Assembly: GCA_031277535.1 (NCBI GenBank)
Contig: JAITMD010000021.1
Span: forward strand, 186,001-250,000
DNA: 64,000 bases
Origin: Flavobacteriaceae bacterium
Lineage (GTDB): Bacteria; Bacteroidota; Bacteroidia; Flavobacteriales; Flavobacteriaceae
Direction: 5' to 3'
The notes beneath the pieces are model-generated. The model saw only the letters and a list, made by a program, of their open reading frames with translations. It searched no databases and was not told where the DNA came from. Below, in pieces: positions 52,180-60,597 of the stretch. The position numbers and the translations under genes are program-made. The stretch's first letter is position 1. The number at the start of each line of letters is the position of its first letter.

Positions 52180-53499
52180 ATGAAAGTTTTAAAATTTGGA
52201 GGTACTTCAGTAGGAAGCCCAGAAAGGATGCAACAGTTGTTGCCGATTATTCATTCGCAGCAAAGCGATCGTCATTTAGTAGTGTTGTCTGCAGTGTCAG
52301 GTACTACTAATGCCTTAGTAGGAATAGCAGAGGCTTATACTAATGGCAAAAAGGAGGATGCAAAGAACAAAATCGATAACCTATACGCTACTTATAAAAC
52401 TTTCATAAAGCAATTATTTAAAACAGAGGAGGGTCTGCGGATGGCAACTGAAGTAATAGATCACCACTTTAATTTGTTAGAATCTTTTAGCAATGACTTA
52501 TTTACTTCTATAGAAGAAAGAATTGTATTAGCACAAGGAGAACTATTATCGACTACTTTATTTCATTTCTATTTAAAAGAGATAGGTGTGAGTTCTGTAT
52601 TACTTCCTGCACTTGATTTTATGCGTATAGATGAAGAGCAAGAGCCTAATTTGGAGTATATCCGTACACAAGCGAGTGCATTATTAGCTCAGCATCCTGC
52701 AGAAACGTTGTTTATCACACAGGGATATATTTGTAGAAATGCCTTTGGAGAGATAGATAACCTTAGACGTGGAGGTTCTGATTATACAGCGTCATTAATA
52801 GGGGCAGTGTTACAAGTAGAGGAGATACAGATTTGGACAGATATAGATGGATTCCATAATAATGATCCTCGTTATGTACCAAATACAAGACCTATTGCGA
52901 ATCTTAGTTTTGATGAGGCAGCAGAGTTAGCTTATTTTGGAGCGAAGATATTACACCCACAAAGTGTGTTTCCTGCTAAGCGTTTTAATGTTCCTGTACG
53001 TTTATTAGATACAATGGAACTTAGTGCTCCTGGTACGTTGATTTCTGATAACTGTCAGAATGATGATCAGATTGTAGCCATAGCAGCTAAAGATGGAATT
53101 ACAGCTATTCGTATTCACTCATCGCGTATGTTGTTAGCTTACGGATTTTTAAGAAGAGTGTTTGAAGTGTTTGAACGTTATAAAACACCTATTGATATGA
53201 TTACTACTTCTGAGGTAGCAGTATCATTAACTATAGATAATACACAGTATTTAAAAGAAATAATAGAAGAACTTAACTACTTTGGTAATGTTGAGGTAGA
53301 TAATGATCAGGCGATTGTATGTATTGTAGGTGATTTCAGAAATAATAAACTGGGACATGCAACTATTGTATCAGAAGCAGTGAAACACTTACCTATCCGT
53401 ATGATATCTTATGGTGGAAGTGAGCACAATATATCCATCTTAGTACCTGCAAATCAAAAGTTAGAGGCATTGAGATCTTTACACAGTAGACTGTTTTAA
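52180..53499 (+). CDS. lysC: aspartate kinase (monofunctional, lysine-pathway)
   Basis: Phosphorylates L-aspartate, the first step of the aspartate family pathway. The 439 residues have the ATP-binding KFGGTSVGSPERM at the N-terminus, the catalytic region GGSDYTASLIGAVL with IWTDIDGFHNNDPR, and two C-terminal ACT-type domains (about 290-430) that bind feedback inhibitor (LysC/AKIII-like arrangement). It is followed 13 bp later by lysA and preceded by a leader peptide and terminator, supporting end-product control. Confidence 0.95.
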   Translation: MKVLKFGGTSVGSPERMQQLLPIIHSQQSDRHLVVLSAVSGTTNALVGIAEAYTNGKKEDAKNKIDNLYATYKTFIKQLFKTEEGLRMATEVIDHHFNLLESFSNDLFTSIEERIVLAQGELLSTTLFHFYLKEIGVSSVLLPALDFMRIDEEQEPNLEYIRTQASALLAQHPAETLFITQGYICRNAFGEIDNLRRGGSDYTASLIGAVLQVEEIQIWTDIDGFHNNDPRYVPNTRPIANLSFDEAAELAYFGAKILHPQSVFPAKRFNVPVRLLDTMELSAPGTLISDNCQNDDQIVAIAAKDGITAIRIHSSRMLLAYGFLRRVFEVFERYKTPIDMITTSEVAVSLTIDNTQYLKEIIEELNYFGNVEVDNDQAIVCIVGDFRNNKLGHATIVSEAVKHLPIRMISYGGSEHNISILVPANQKLEALRSLHSRLF

Positions 53500-53512
53500 T
53501 TAAAGGAATGTA

Positions 53513-54679
53513 ATGACACAAGATATAATACAACAATTGGGAGAGGTACAAACACCTTTGTACTATTATGATTTACCTCTATTAAGAGAAACATTAACTG
53601 TAGCAAAAAATGCTGCAGATCGATATGGCTATCATATTCATTATGCTATTAAGGCAAATAATAATCCAAGAATATTGAGAGAAGTGAGTGCACAAGGTTT
53701 TGGTGCTGACTGTGTGAGTGGATTAGAAATAGAGCGTTCTATAGCAGAAGGCTTTGCTCCATCTGATATCGTATTTGCGGGAGTAGGTAAAACAGACAGA
53801 GAGATTTTAATTGGGTTAGAAAATCAGATTATGTCTTTTAATGTGGAGTCTGTTCAAGAGCTACACGTAATAGGAGACTTGGCAAAAGAACATGAATTGA
53901 AAGGGCGTATTGCTTTGCGTATTAATCCAAATGTAGATGCAAAAACACATCATTATATCACTACAGGATTAGATGAGAATAAGTTTGGAATTATGATGCA
54001 TGAGTTGACCAACTGTCTTGATATTATTAATGCCAATGCATATTTGGAATTGGTAGGTCTGCATTTCCATGTAGGTTCTCAGATTACAGATTTGAATGTG
54101 TTTAAACGTTTATGTTTAAAAGTGAATGAGTGGAATGCTTGGTTTTATGAAAGAGGGTATGATGTACCTGTATTGAATTTGGGAGGAGGATTAGGTATTA
54201 ATTATACTGAACCTGATGAAGAGGCAATTGTAAATTTCAATAATTTCTTTTACTTATTCCATGAGTTTTTAGATGTGAGAGCACATCAGCAGATACACTT
54301 TGAGTTGGGTAGATCTATCGTTGCTAATTGTGGTACTTTAGTGAGTCGAGTATTGTATATTAAAGAAGGACTTAAAAAGAACTTTGCTATACTTGATGCA
54401 GGAATGACTGAATTAATGCGACCTGCCTTGTATCAAGCCTATCATAAAGTAGAATTGATTGGAGCAAAAACGATAGAGGAAAGTGAAAAAAATGAAATAA
54501 AACACTATGATGTAGTAGGACCTATTTGTGAAAGTAGTGATTGTTTTGGGAAGGATGTTATTTTGCCTGTTTTGAAGCGTGGAGATCTAATAGCAATACG
54601 TTCAACAGGTGCTTATGGAGAGGTAATGTCGTCAAGATATAATTTGAGACAAGAATTACAATATTTTTTTAAAGATTAA
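53513..54679 (+). CDS. lysA: diaminopimelate decarboxylase
   Basis: Last enzyme of lysine synthesis, converting meso-diaminopimelate to lysine and CO2 with PLP. 388 residues, with the Schiff-base lysine in HYAIKANNNP (Lys47), the GADCVSGLEI motif, HFHVGSQITD, GGGLGINYTEPDEEAI and ELGRSIVAN, then the CESSDCFGKD motif carrying the second-subunit cysteine and the YGEVMSSRYN end. 13 bp after lysC in the same operon, so both respond to the leader. It is about 30 residues shorter than many LysA but complete. Confidence 0.95.
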   Translation: MTQDIIQQLGEVQTPLYYYDLPLLRETLTVAKNAADRYGYHIHYAIKANNNPRILREVSAQGFGADCVSGLEIERSIAEGFAPSDIVFAGVGKTDREILIGLENQIMSFNVESVQELHVIGDLAKEHELKGRIALRINPNVDAKTHHYITTGLDENKFGIMMHELTNCLDIINANAYLELVGLHFHVGSQITDLNVFKRLCLKVNEWNAWFYERGYDVPVLNLGGGLGINYTEPDEEAIVNFNNFFYLFHEFLDVRAHQQIHFELGRSIVANCGTLVSRVLYIKEGLKKNFAILDAGMTELMRPALYQAYHKVELIGAKTIEESEKNEIKHYDVVGPICESSDCFGKDVILPVLKRGDLIAIRSTGAYGEVMSSRYNLRQELQYFFKD

Positions 54680-54762
54680 TGTAAAAATAGTTTCTGAATT
54701 AAAATAGTTTGTTAAATTTGAGTTCGAACAAAAGAAATTATAAATTTTAAAAAAGAGGACTA

Positions 54763-54993
54763 ATGACATTAGGAGACATCGATGTAGCAGGAGAGATAAT
54801 TGATTTGAATTTTCAATTATTAAGAACACAGATTTTATTAGAAGAAGTTTTAAAGCACAATGCTGAAACAATGAAACTTCCTTCACCAGAAGCAATGCAG
54901 GAGATTAATGAATTTGCTTTACAAGCTATTCAGAAAAAATATCCAAACATGAATATTGCTAAAAAAGAGGAAGAAGAAGCTCAAGCAGAATAA
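54763..54993 (+). CDS. small conserved helical protein of unknown function
   Basis: 76 residues, acidic, helical with a Glu-rich tail (KKEEEEAQAE). It contains GDIDVAGEIIDLNFQLLRTQILLEEVLKHN. No signal or membrane segment. I think it is a conserved flavobacterial hypothetical protein, role unknown. A -7 box TAAATTTG lies at 54713-54720, 43 nt upstream, and a bidirectional terminator follows its stop. Confidence 0.72.
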   Translation: MTLGDIDVAGEIIDLNFQLLRTQILLEEVLKHNAETMKLPSPEAMQEINEFALQAIQKKYPNMNIAKKEEEEAQAE

Positions 54994-54996
54994 TAC

Positions 54997-55029
54997 AAAA
55001 AGCCAAGTCAATAAACGACTTGGCTTTTT
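54997..55029. terminator. bidirectional terminator
   Basis: A perfect 13-bp stem (54997-55009 with 55017-55029), 7-nt loop, A-run left and T-run right, between convergent genes. Confidence 0.87.
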
Positions 55030-55037
55030 TATTTTAT

Positions 55038-55529
55038 TTATGCACAAGGAAAAGCAGACCATTCTTGGTGTCCTTTGCCTTCCCAACATTTGTAACTTTC
55101 TTTTATTTGTGTTACAACAGGTTTGCCATCTTTTGTTTGGATTGACATGATAACCTTAATTGATTTGATAGACTCATGATTATTATTATCAATATTTAGG
55201 GAGACTAATGTTGAAGTAGAATCTTGAGAATTAATTTCTTTTATTACGTAGGTATAACCTTTGCCAGGCGCGGCCTCTTCTGGTTTATACAATCGCATAA
55301 TCTCGTCATTATTTGTAAGATGTTTTTCTGTAATTGTTTGATTGATTTTGTCAATCTCTTCTACAGGAATAACCTTATACTCTTCAACATGAACTTCTGA
55401 TTGATCTATAGAACCAGTAGTTGCAGTACCATCTTTTGATTGTTGTTCATTAGGAGGAGTTTTGCTTTCTCCACAACTAATAAATACGAAACAAATAAAA
55501 ATGCCTAAATAAGATAATAATTTGCTCAT
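55038..55529 (-). CDS. putative lipoprotein of unknown function
   Basis: 163 residues with a lipoprotein signal ending in FISC (Cys19), followed by GESKTPPNEQQSKDG, a low-complexity linker. The mature domain (about 50-163) contains STLVSLNIDNNNHESIKSIKVIMSIQTKDG and ends in CWEGKGHQEWSAFPCA, with two late cysteines that may form a disulphide. No family is recognised. Confidence 0.72.
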   Translation of the reverse strand: MSKLLSYLGIFICFVFISCGESKTPPNEQQSKDGTATTGSIDQSEVHVEEYKVIPVEEIDKINQTITEKHLTNNDEIMRLYKPEEAAPGKGYTYVIKEINSQDSTSTLVSLNIDNNNHESIKSIKVIMSIQTKDGKPVVTQIKESYKCWEGKGHQEWSAFPCA

Positions 55530-55620
55530 AACGAATGTTTTATTGGTTGATTCTAAAGTTAATAAATTTAGTTTAACTATTAAAAAAATATTCAGGCGTT
55601 ATGAGTAAAAATGAAAAAGA

Positions 55621-56844
55621 TTAAATACCAATTTCGAATTGTAATCTAAAGTACCAATTGTTTTTACTGTCTCCTTGATTGAATGTAAGTTTATCATAAG
55701 TTAGCTCAGCTTGTATTTTAAAAGCATGCTCCCATAAGTATTTATTCGCACCAATAGTAAACTCCGTAGTGTTTGGCATATTTAGCGTTTCATAGAGTTG
55801 TTTTTTCATTTTCTGAGTAGATACTCTACCAATTACTTCATAGTTGCTTGGAAATAAATAACTCAATTGGTAGTCCATTCCAGAACCAGCATAGACATAA
55901 GAATATCCTTTTGATGGATCTTTTACGTCGTTTAAAGCTAATGCATTGTCTAAAGATCGATCCATATAAGAAATCATCCCTGCCCAACCATTATATTTTA
56001 CTATACCATCTAACATAATAGAGTTAAATGATTTTGCTTCTGCTAATTTATCACCAGTTTGTCCTTGTGAGTTTACAGCATTATTGTTGTGGTGGAAAGT
56101 CCCCGCAAGCATTAATTTAGGTGTTTTTTCTCTTGCTAAGTCACCTTCAAAAAAAGCTCCGTTTTTAGTAAAACTACCCAATGGGAATATTTCTGCTCTA
56201 CCTGTTAATGCGTAGCTATCGCTTTCACTACCAGAGAAGTTACGCCCTCTACCAGTAGATACAGCTGTTTTGATATTATATCCGAATTTGTTTTTCTTTT
56301 CGTGGTGATAATAAGCTTGGATACCAAAGTCTCGATCAATATTAAACTTAGCATTGTTTATAGAGCGATCTGTTAATTGTAAGGCTCCAGAAGAGTTGAT
56401 ACGCTGTCTGTTTCCAGGAAGTTTTGTTTGTCCAAAGATAAAGCTCCAGTTTTCGTTTGGACGATAAGTCATGGCAGCATCTCGGATAATGTTGATTGGT
56501 TCTCCATCTTTTGTTTTTCCCATGTCTTTTGGAGCAAATGACAATTGGATAACGTATAAGAATTTAGGGTTCCCAACATATCCGTCAAAACGCAAACGAA
56601 GTCTTCTTATTTCTCCTTCGTATGTGCTCTTTTCTCCTTCATTGCTATTGAATGATAATCTATTTTGCATTCTAAAGCGAAGGTTTAATTGAAAAATACT
56701 ATCAGCTGAGGTAATACCTACTCCTTTTCCAAAATTGTAATAAGGTAATTGAGCTAATTTAATTTCGTTGTTGTGATCATCTAATTTTTGAGCAAATACA
56801 TTAAGAGAAAGTAATGCTAAAGTTAATAAATAAAGTTTTTTCAT
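55621..56844 (-). CDS. phosphate-selective porin O/P-like outer membrane protein
   Basis: 407 residues with a signal peptide (MKKLYLLTLALLSLNVFAQ) and a strand-rich barrel. The OprO/OprP-like signatures are DSIFQLNLRFRMQNRLSFN near residue 45, EIRRLRLRFDGYVGNPKFLYVIQLSFA, RPNENWSFIFGQTKLPGNRQRI, AKFNIDRDFGIQAYYH and a terminal WYFRLQFEIGI. Such porins carry anions (phosphate, pyrophosphate), but selectivity here is unknown. ATG 56844 is used, because it starts the signal peptide; the longer frame to 56898 is not needed. Monocistronic. Confidence 0.9.
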   Translation of the reverse strand: MKKLYLLTLALLSLNVFAQKLDDHNNEIKLAQLPYYNFGKGVGITSADSIFQLNLRFRMQNRLSFNSNEGEKSTYEGEIRRLRLRFDGYVGNPKFLYVIQLSFAPKDMGKTKDGEPINIIRDAAMTYRPNENWSFIFGQTKLPGNRQRINSSGALQLTDRSINNAKFNIDRDFGIQAYYHHEKKNKFGYNIKTAVSTGRGRNFSGSESDSYALTGRAEIFPLGSFTKNGAFFEGDLAREKTPKLMLAGTFHHNNNAVNSQGQTGDKLAEAKSFNSIMLDGIVKYNGWAGMISYMDRSLDNALALNDVKDPSKGYSYVYAGSGMDYQLSYLFPSNYEVIGRVSTQKMKKQLYETLNMPNTTEFTIGANKYLWEHAFKIQAELTYDKLTFNQGDSKNNWYFRLQFEIGI

Positions 56845-56966
56845 ATTATGTTGTGTTGATAATGCAAAAATAAGATTAGTTTTGTTCTTTGGTAGCATGT
56901 GTTGTTATTTGACTGTAAAGCTAATGTTACTAAATAGTTAATTACATCGTATAAATTTATTAAATA

Positions 56967-57800
56967 ATGTCATATATAGCTTATCATTTTAGTGTAGAAC
57001 CACGTGTGCCTGGGGCAGAAATACTTGTAGCAGAATTAGGAGAAAAAGCGTTCGAAAGCTTTGAAGAAACAGAGACAGGTGTAAGTGCATATGTTCAAAA
57101 AGATTTGTGGACAGAAGATATATTAGAGGATATTTATATTTTACAGTCAGACCAGTTTACTATTACTTATAGAAAAGAAGAGATAGAGCAGGTAAATTGG
57201 AATGAGGAATGGGAGAAGAATTTTGATCCAATTGATGTAGATGGAATATGCTATGTGCGAGCTCCATTTCATGAAAAGACTGATGCAACATATGATATTG
57301 TGATAGAGCCAAAAATGAGTTTTGGGACAGGACATCATGAAACTACTTTTATGATGATACGTCAAATCTTGAATAATGATATGGAAGGTAAGAATGTGTT
57401 GGATATGGGGTGTGGTACTGCAATTTTAGCAATTTTAGCATCTATGCGTGGGGCAAAGCATGTTGATGCAATTGATATAGACAACTGGTGTTATTTAAAC
57501 TCTATAGAGAATGCAAGTAGAAATAATTGTATGGCTATAGATGTATATGAAGGAGATGCTTCTATTATTGTAAAGGAACCTACATATGATGTAATTTTAG
57601 CGAATATTAATAGAAATATCTTATTAAATGATATGGATAAATATATTGCAAGTTTACATGTAGGCGGAGCTATCTACTTTAGTGGTTTTTATACAGAAGA
57701 TATTTCGGCAATTAGAAAATGTGCAGAAGAGCAAGGTTTAGTATATGAAGGTAATTTAGAAAAGAATAATTGGGTATCTTTGAAGTTTGTAAAAGCATAA
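56967..57800 (+). CDS. prmA: ribosomal protein L11 methyltransferase
   Basis: Trimethylates L11 using S-adenosylmethionine. The 277 residues show an N-terminal substrate-recognition part and a Rossmann methyltransferase domain with GTGHHETTFMMI, NVLDMGCGTAILAILASMRGAKHVDAIDID (motif I), and DVILANINRNILLNDMDKY (NxxN motif IV). Length is slightly shorter than E. coli PrmA (293). clpS follows after about 19 bp, a pairing common in Bacteroidota. Confidence 0.95.
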   Translation: MSYIAYHFSVEPRVPGAEILVAELGEKAFESFEETETGVSAYVQKDLWTEDILEDIYILQSDQFTITYRKEEIEQVNWNEEWEKNFDPIDVDGICYVRAPFHEKTDATYDIVIEPKMSFGTGHHETTFMMIRQILNNDMEGKNVLDMGCGTAILAILASMRGAKHVDAIDIDNWCYLNSIENASRNNCMAIDVYEGDASIIVKEPTYDVILANINRNILLNDMDKYIASLHVGGAIYFSGFYTEDISAIRKCAEEQGLVYEGNLEKNNWVSLKFVKA

Positions 57801-57819
57801 TAAATTGTTAGTTAATACA

Positions 57820-58095
57820 ATGAGTACACAAGAACAAGTTCAAGAACAAATAGATGTAGCAGAATTACTGAATGGTAATAGTGAGATTATTCTGTATAAT
57901 GATGATGTAAATACATTTGATCATGTAATTGATACATTAATAAAAGTGTGTAATCATACTTCAGAACAAGCAGAGCAATGTGCTCTATTAGTTCATTATA
58001 CTGGAAAATGTGGAGTGAAGACAGGAGAGTTTAAAAAGCTTAAACCTATGTGTTTGCAATTATTAGATGCAGGATTAAGTGCAGAAATAGTATAG
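57820..58095 (+). CDS. clpS: ATP-dependent Clp protease adaptor ClpS
   Basis: Adaptor that delivers N-degron substrates to ClpAP. The 91 residues contain the ClpS core: IILYNDDVNTFDHVIDTLIKVCNHTSEQAEQCALLVHYTGKCGVKTGEFKKLKPMCLQLLDAGLSAEI; the DDVNTFDHV pocket binds N-end residues. ATG 57820 was chosen over a TTG at 57805 because it has the AT-rich upstream common here and gives the normal length. It follows prmA and is followed by a terminator. Confidence 0.93.
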   Translation: MSTQEQVQEQIDVAELLNGNSEIILYNDDVNTFDHVIDTLIKVCNHTSEQAEQCALLVHYTGKCGVKTGEFKKLKPMCLQLLDAGLSAEIV

Positions 58096-58139
58096 CGTTT
58101 TGAAAAGAGTAGCTAATAAGTGACTCTTATAAAATATAA

Positions 58140-58171
58140 AAGCAGATTGTCAATCATTTGATAATCTGCTT
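58140..58171 (+). terminator. terminator after clpS
   Basis: A 14-bp stem with one G-U pair (58140-58153 with 58158-58171), 4-nt loop and T-run, ends the prmA-clpS unit. Confidence 0.85.
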
Positions 58172-58186
58172 TTTTTGTTTAAAAAA

Positions 58187-58217
58187 AGAGGTTGTTCTTA
58201 TGTGTGAACAACCTCTT
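58187..58217 (-). terminator. terminator after prfH
   Basis: A 12-bp stem (58187-58198 with 58206-58217) with an A-run on its left, hence T-run on the reverse strand; 6 bp after the prfH stop. Confidence 0.83.
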
Positions 58218-58223
58218 CCAGTA

Positions 58224-58844
58224 TTACTTTTCTCTAAATTTTATGCCGATAAAAGTACGTGTAGGGTTCCCCCTTTCAACTTTTGTTTGGTTTAGCCACG
58301 TATTCTTTTCTGTTAGTTTCACTTCATTTAATGCCATATTCTGAAGTTTCTCTATTAACCTTTCGGTGGCTAATTTTTTGTTTTGATGCTGAGATCTACT
58401 ATCCATAGCCAATACAGTAATACCTGTAGGTAGATGAGTAGCTCGTACAGCTGAGCTGACTTTGTTGACATTTTGTCCACCAGCTCCAGAACTGCGTACA
58501 GCTTGGTATTGAATATCGTGAAGGTGAATGATAGCTTCATTCTGTTTTTCACTTTCAAAAATACCAATGTACCAATTCTTTCTTTTGTGTTTAGGTCTAA
58601 ATGGGCTTTCACAAATCCACTGTATAGTACCTAACCAAGTTCTCAAAAAAGTATCAACTTCTTTAGACGTTTCGACGATTTGGATAAATACTGACGCGCC
58701 ATGTGCATCAGTCTCATCCTGTATAATGTTAATTAAAATATTGGACTTAACAGCGTCGTCGATAAAAAGTTGTGTGATTTTTTGAACTGCAAAATCACAC
58801 TCTTGAGGACCTCTACCTGATGTAATCTGAATAATTTTAGCCAT
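58224..58844 (-). CDS. prfH: peptide chain release factor H (PrfH)
   Basis: 206-residue release-factor homologue with the GGQ peptide-hydrolysis motif in RSSGAGGQNVNKVSSAVRATHLPTGI (near residue 130) and the release-factor end TWLNQTKVERGNPTRTFIGIKF. It lacks the N-terminal domain of RF1/RF2 and the tripeptide anticodon. PrfH is reported to release peptide from ribosomes whose 16S rRNA has been cleaved by ribotoxin, after which RtcB repairs the RNA. It directly follows rtcB with 2 bp between, so the pair is one operon. Confidence 0.93.
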   Translation of the reverse strand: MAKIIQITSGRGPQECDFAVQKITQLFIDDAVKSNILINIIQDETDAHGASVFIQIVETSKEVDTFLRTWLGTIQWICESPFRPKHKRKNWYIGIFESEKQNEAIIHLHDIQYQAVRSSGAGGQNVNKVSSAVRATHLPTGITVLAMDSRSQHQNKKLATERLIEKLQNMALNEVKLTEKNTWLNQTKVERGNPTRTFIGIKFREK

Positions 58845-58846
58845 AA

Positions 58847-60238
58847 TTACTTATCCATTCTTACAAATTTTGGGGTAAAGCTTCCCAATACTTTTACTAA
58901 TTCACTTTGAGCTTGCATCACTGCATTGATGTCTTTATAAGCCATTGGGGCTTCATCAACGCTACCTCCTATAAGCTGAACACCTGTAGAACTTAGTTCC
59001 TTTTTAATCTCACTCTTAGTAAACTTCTGTTTACATGCCGCACGTGAGTGTAGGCGTCCTGCACCATGAGAAGCAGAGTTTAAACTCTCAGTATTTCCCA
59101 GACCTTCGACTATATAGCCATTCGTAGTCATCGATCCAGGTATAATTCCTAATTGTCCTTCTGCAGCAGGAGTAGCTCCTTTGCGGTGAACAATTAGTTC
59201 TTTGCCATTGATTGCTTCTTTCCATGCAAAGTTGTGATGGTTTTCTATGGTAAAAGCGATTTGCTTACCTAATGCTTTAGCTATACGACGATGTATATTA
59301 TCATGACAAGCTTTAGCATAGTCACCTGCAAGGTTCATTGCTAACCAATATTCCTGACCATCATGTGTGTTGAGGTCTAACCAAGCTAAATGCTGAGCAT
59401 TACTTGGTAGTGGGCACTGTTTAGTTGCTAAGTACGTATAGTGCTTTGCGATATTTGCGCCTAATCCTCTCGATCCACTATGTGAAAGAACTGCAATGTA
59501 TTCTCCGGGTTCTAATTTCCACTCTGGTTTAGTCTCTGTTAATCTTACGATACCAAATTCTACAAAGTGATTACCACTACCTGATGTTCCTAATTGTTTA
59601 TAGGCTTTATCTAATAAGCCTTTGACAAAAGGAATATTTTTAAACTCTTCTCTTGCGAAGACCTCGTGATCAGCTTTTACTTTATGTGTATCATACATTC
59701 CAAATTTGGTGTGTTCTGATAATATGTTTAGTAATTGATGATCTTTCCCTTTTAAAAAGCTGGCAGGTAAATTAAAAACTGACATACTCATACGACAGCC
59801 AATATCTACGCCTACTCCATAAGGGATTACAGCATTATCTGTAGCTAATACGCCTCCAATCGGTAAACCATAACCGTAGTGGGCATCAGGCATTAATGCT
59901 CCCTGTACTGCTACAGGTAATTTTAAAGCAGTGAACAGTTGATACTTCGTCTGTTCGTCAATAGCATCTTCTCCATAGATAGAGAAAGGAACTCTATTTG
60001 TATTCAGTTGATGCTTTTTAACTTCTACTTGTTTAACCATACTTTCAGCTACTTTGCCCCAGATACCATCTCCCATGAAGGATTCAGGATTTTGTAGCAC
60101 AAGTTTAGCTTCTTCAAGTATGTTGTTTTTATTTTCTTTTTTCTTGTATCTATTTACTTGCCCTAAGGCGATGTTTATTGTGTTGTTTTGAGGAAACCCT
60201 ATTTTAATAAAGTCTCTCCCAGAAAGTTTCCTTCCCAT
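58847..60238 (-). CDS. rtcB: RNA-splicing ligase RtcB
   Basis: GTP-dependent, Mn2+-dependent ligase joining 2',3'-cyclic phosphate and 5'-OH RNA ends. The 463 residues include the metal/GTP site GVGVDIGCRMSMSVFNL, GTSGSGNHFVEFG, VLSHSGSRGLGANIAKHY, IENHHNFAWKE, HRKGATPA and the guanylylated-histidine region SASHGAGRLHSR. The N-terminal 55 residues are a lysine-rich extension. In this operon its client is probably damaged 16S rRNA, given the adjacent prfH. No promoter is seen between it and the upstream terminator, so its transcription probably comes through the leader. Confidence 0.94.
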   Translation of the reverse strand: MGRKLSGRDFIKIGFPQNNTINIALGQVNRYKKKENKNNILEEAKLVLQNPESFMGDGIWGKVAESMVKQVEVKKHQLNTNRVPFSIYGEDAIDEQTKYQLFTALKLPVAVQGALMPDAHYGYGLPIGGVLATDNAVIPYGVGVDIGCRMSMSVFNLPASFLKGKDHQLLNILSEHTKFGMYDTHKVKADHEVFAREEFKNIPFVKGLLDKAYKQLGTSGSGNHFVEFGIVRLTETKPEWKLEPGEYIAVLSHSGSRGLGANIAKHYTYLATKQCPLPSNAQHLAWLDLNTHDGQEYWLAMNLAGDYAKACHDNIHRRIAKALGKQIAFTIENHHNFAWKEAINGKELIVHRKGATPAAEGQLGIIPGSMTTNGYIVEGLGNTESLNSASHGAGRLHSRAACKQKFTKSEIKKELSSTGVQLIGGSVDEAPMAYKDINAVMQAQSELVKVLGSFTPKFVRMDK

Positions 60239-60369
60239 GATGTAAAATTTAAATTGACTAAATGCTCAATCCTCATAAATTGGATTGATCTTGATTTTTT
60301 ACTGATGATCTTTAGCATCTATCAGTCAATTCGGGGTTAATCTCGTTAAGGGTCCGGAATAAACAAAAA

Positions 60370-60395
60370 AAAGCCCGAATCAATCTTCGGGCTTT
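60370..60395 (-). terminator. terminator between leader ORF and rtcB
   Basis: A perfect 10-bp stem (60370-60379 with 60386-60395) with a 6-nt loop. On the reverse strand it is followed by a run of T broken by one G. It lies between the leader ORF stop and rtcB. Confidence 0.85.
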
Positions 60396-60420
60396 CTATT
60401 ATATGTAAAATGTAGATATT

Positions 60421-60501
60421 TTAAATAAAAGTAGCACGAAGATACACCCCAGCAATCCCTGCTGATGCGAATGATGTAGAAGTATAATTTAGTACAAACA
60501 T
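60421..60501 (-). CDS. 26-codon leader ORF upstream of rtcB
   Basis: ATG at 60501 to TAA at 60421 on the reverse strand. The predicted peptide begins MFVLNYTSTSFASAGIAG and ends VYLRATFI; it is uncharged except for one Arg and rich in Ser, Thr and Ala. It starts about 60 nt after a consensus promoter and ends 26 bp before the terminator. The layout suggests an attenuator leader for rtcB-prfH or a small independent transcript. Translation is unproven; I know no family for the peptide. Confidence 0.5.
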   Translation of the reverse strand: MFVLNYTSTSFASAGIAGVYLRATFI

Positions 60502-60567
60502 TTTTCTTCGTTTTTAATTGTTAAACTTTATTTCGATGCAAAGATTGCATAAAAGAATTGAATTGTG

Positions 60568-60597
60568 CAAATATAATGATGAAAAAAAATATGTCAA
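60568..60597 (-). promoter_or_regulatory. promoter of rtcB leader
   Basis: Reverse strand: TTG at 60597-60595, a 19-bp spacer and TATATTTG at 60575-60568, a full Bacteroidota consensus. The start is expected near 60561, making a leader of about 200 nt up to the terminator. Confidence 0.72.

Noticed and set aside
54656..55150. 79-aa reverse frame and 64-aa forward frame around 54.7-55.1 kb
   Set aside because: They run across or opposite to supported genes and a terminator; hydrophobic shadow composition.
58370..58785. short frames inside prfH in other frames
   Set aside because: prfH has a full GGQ release-factor domain; the others have no support.
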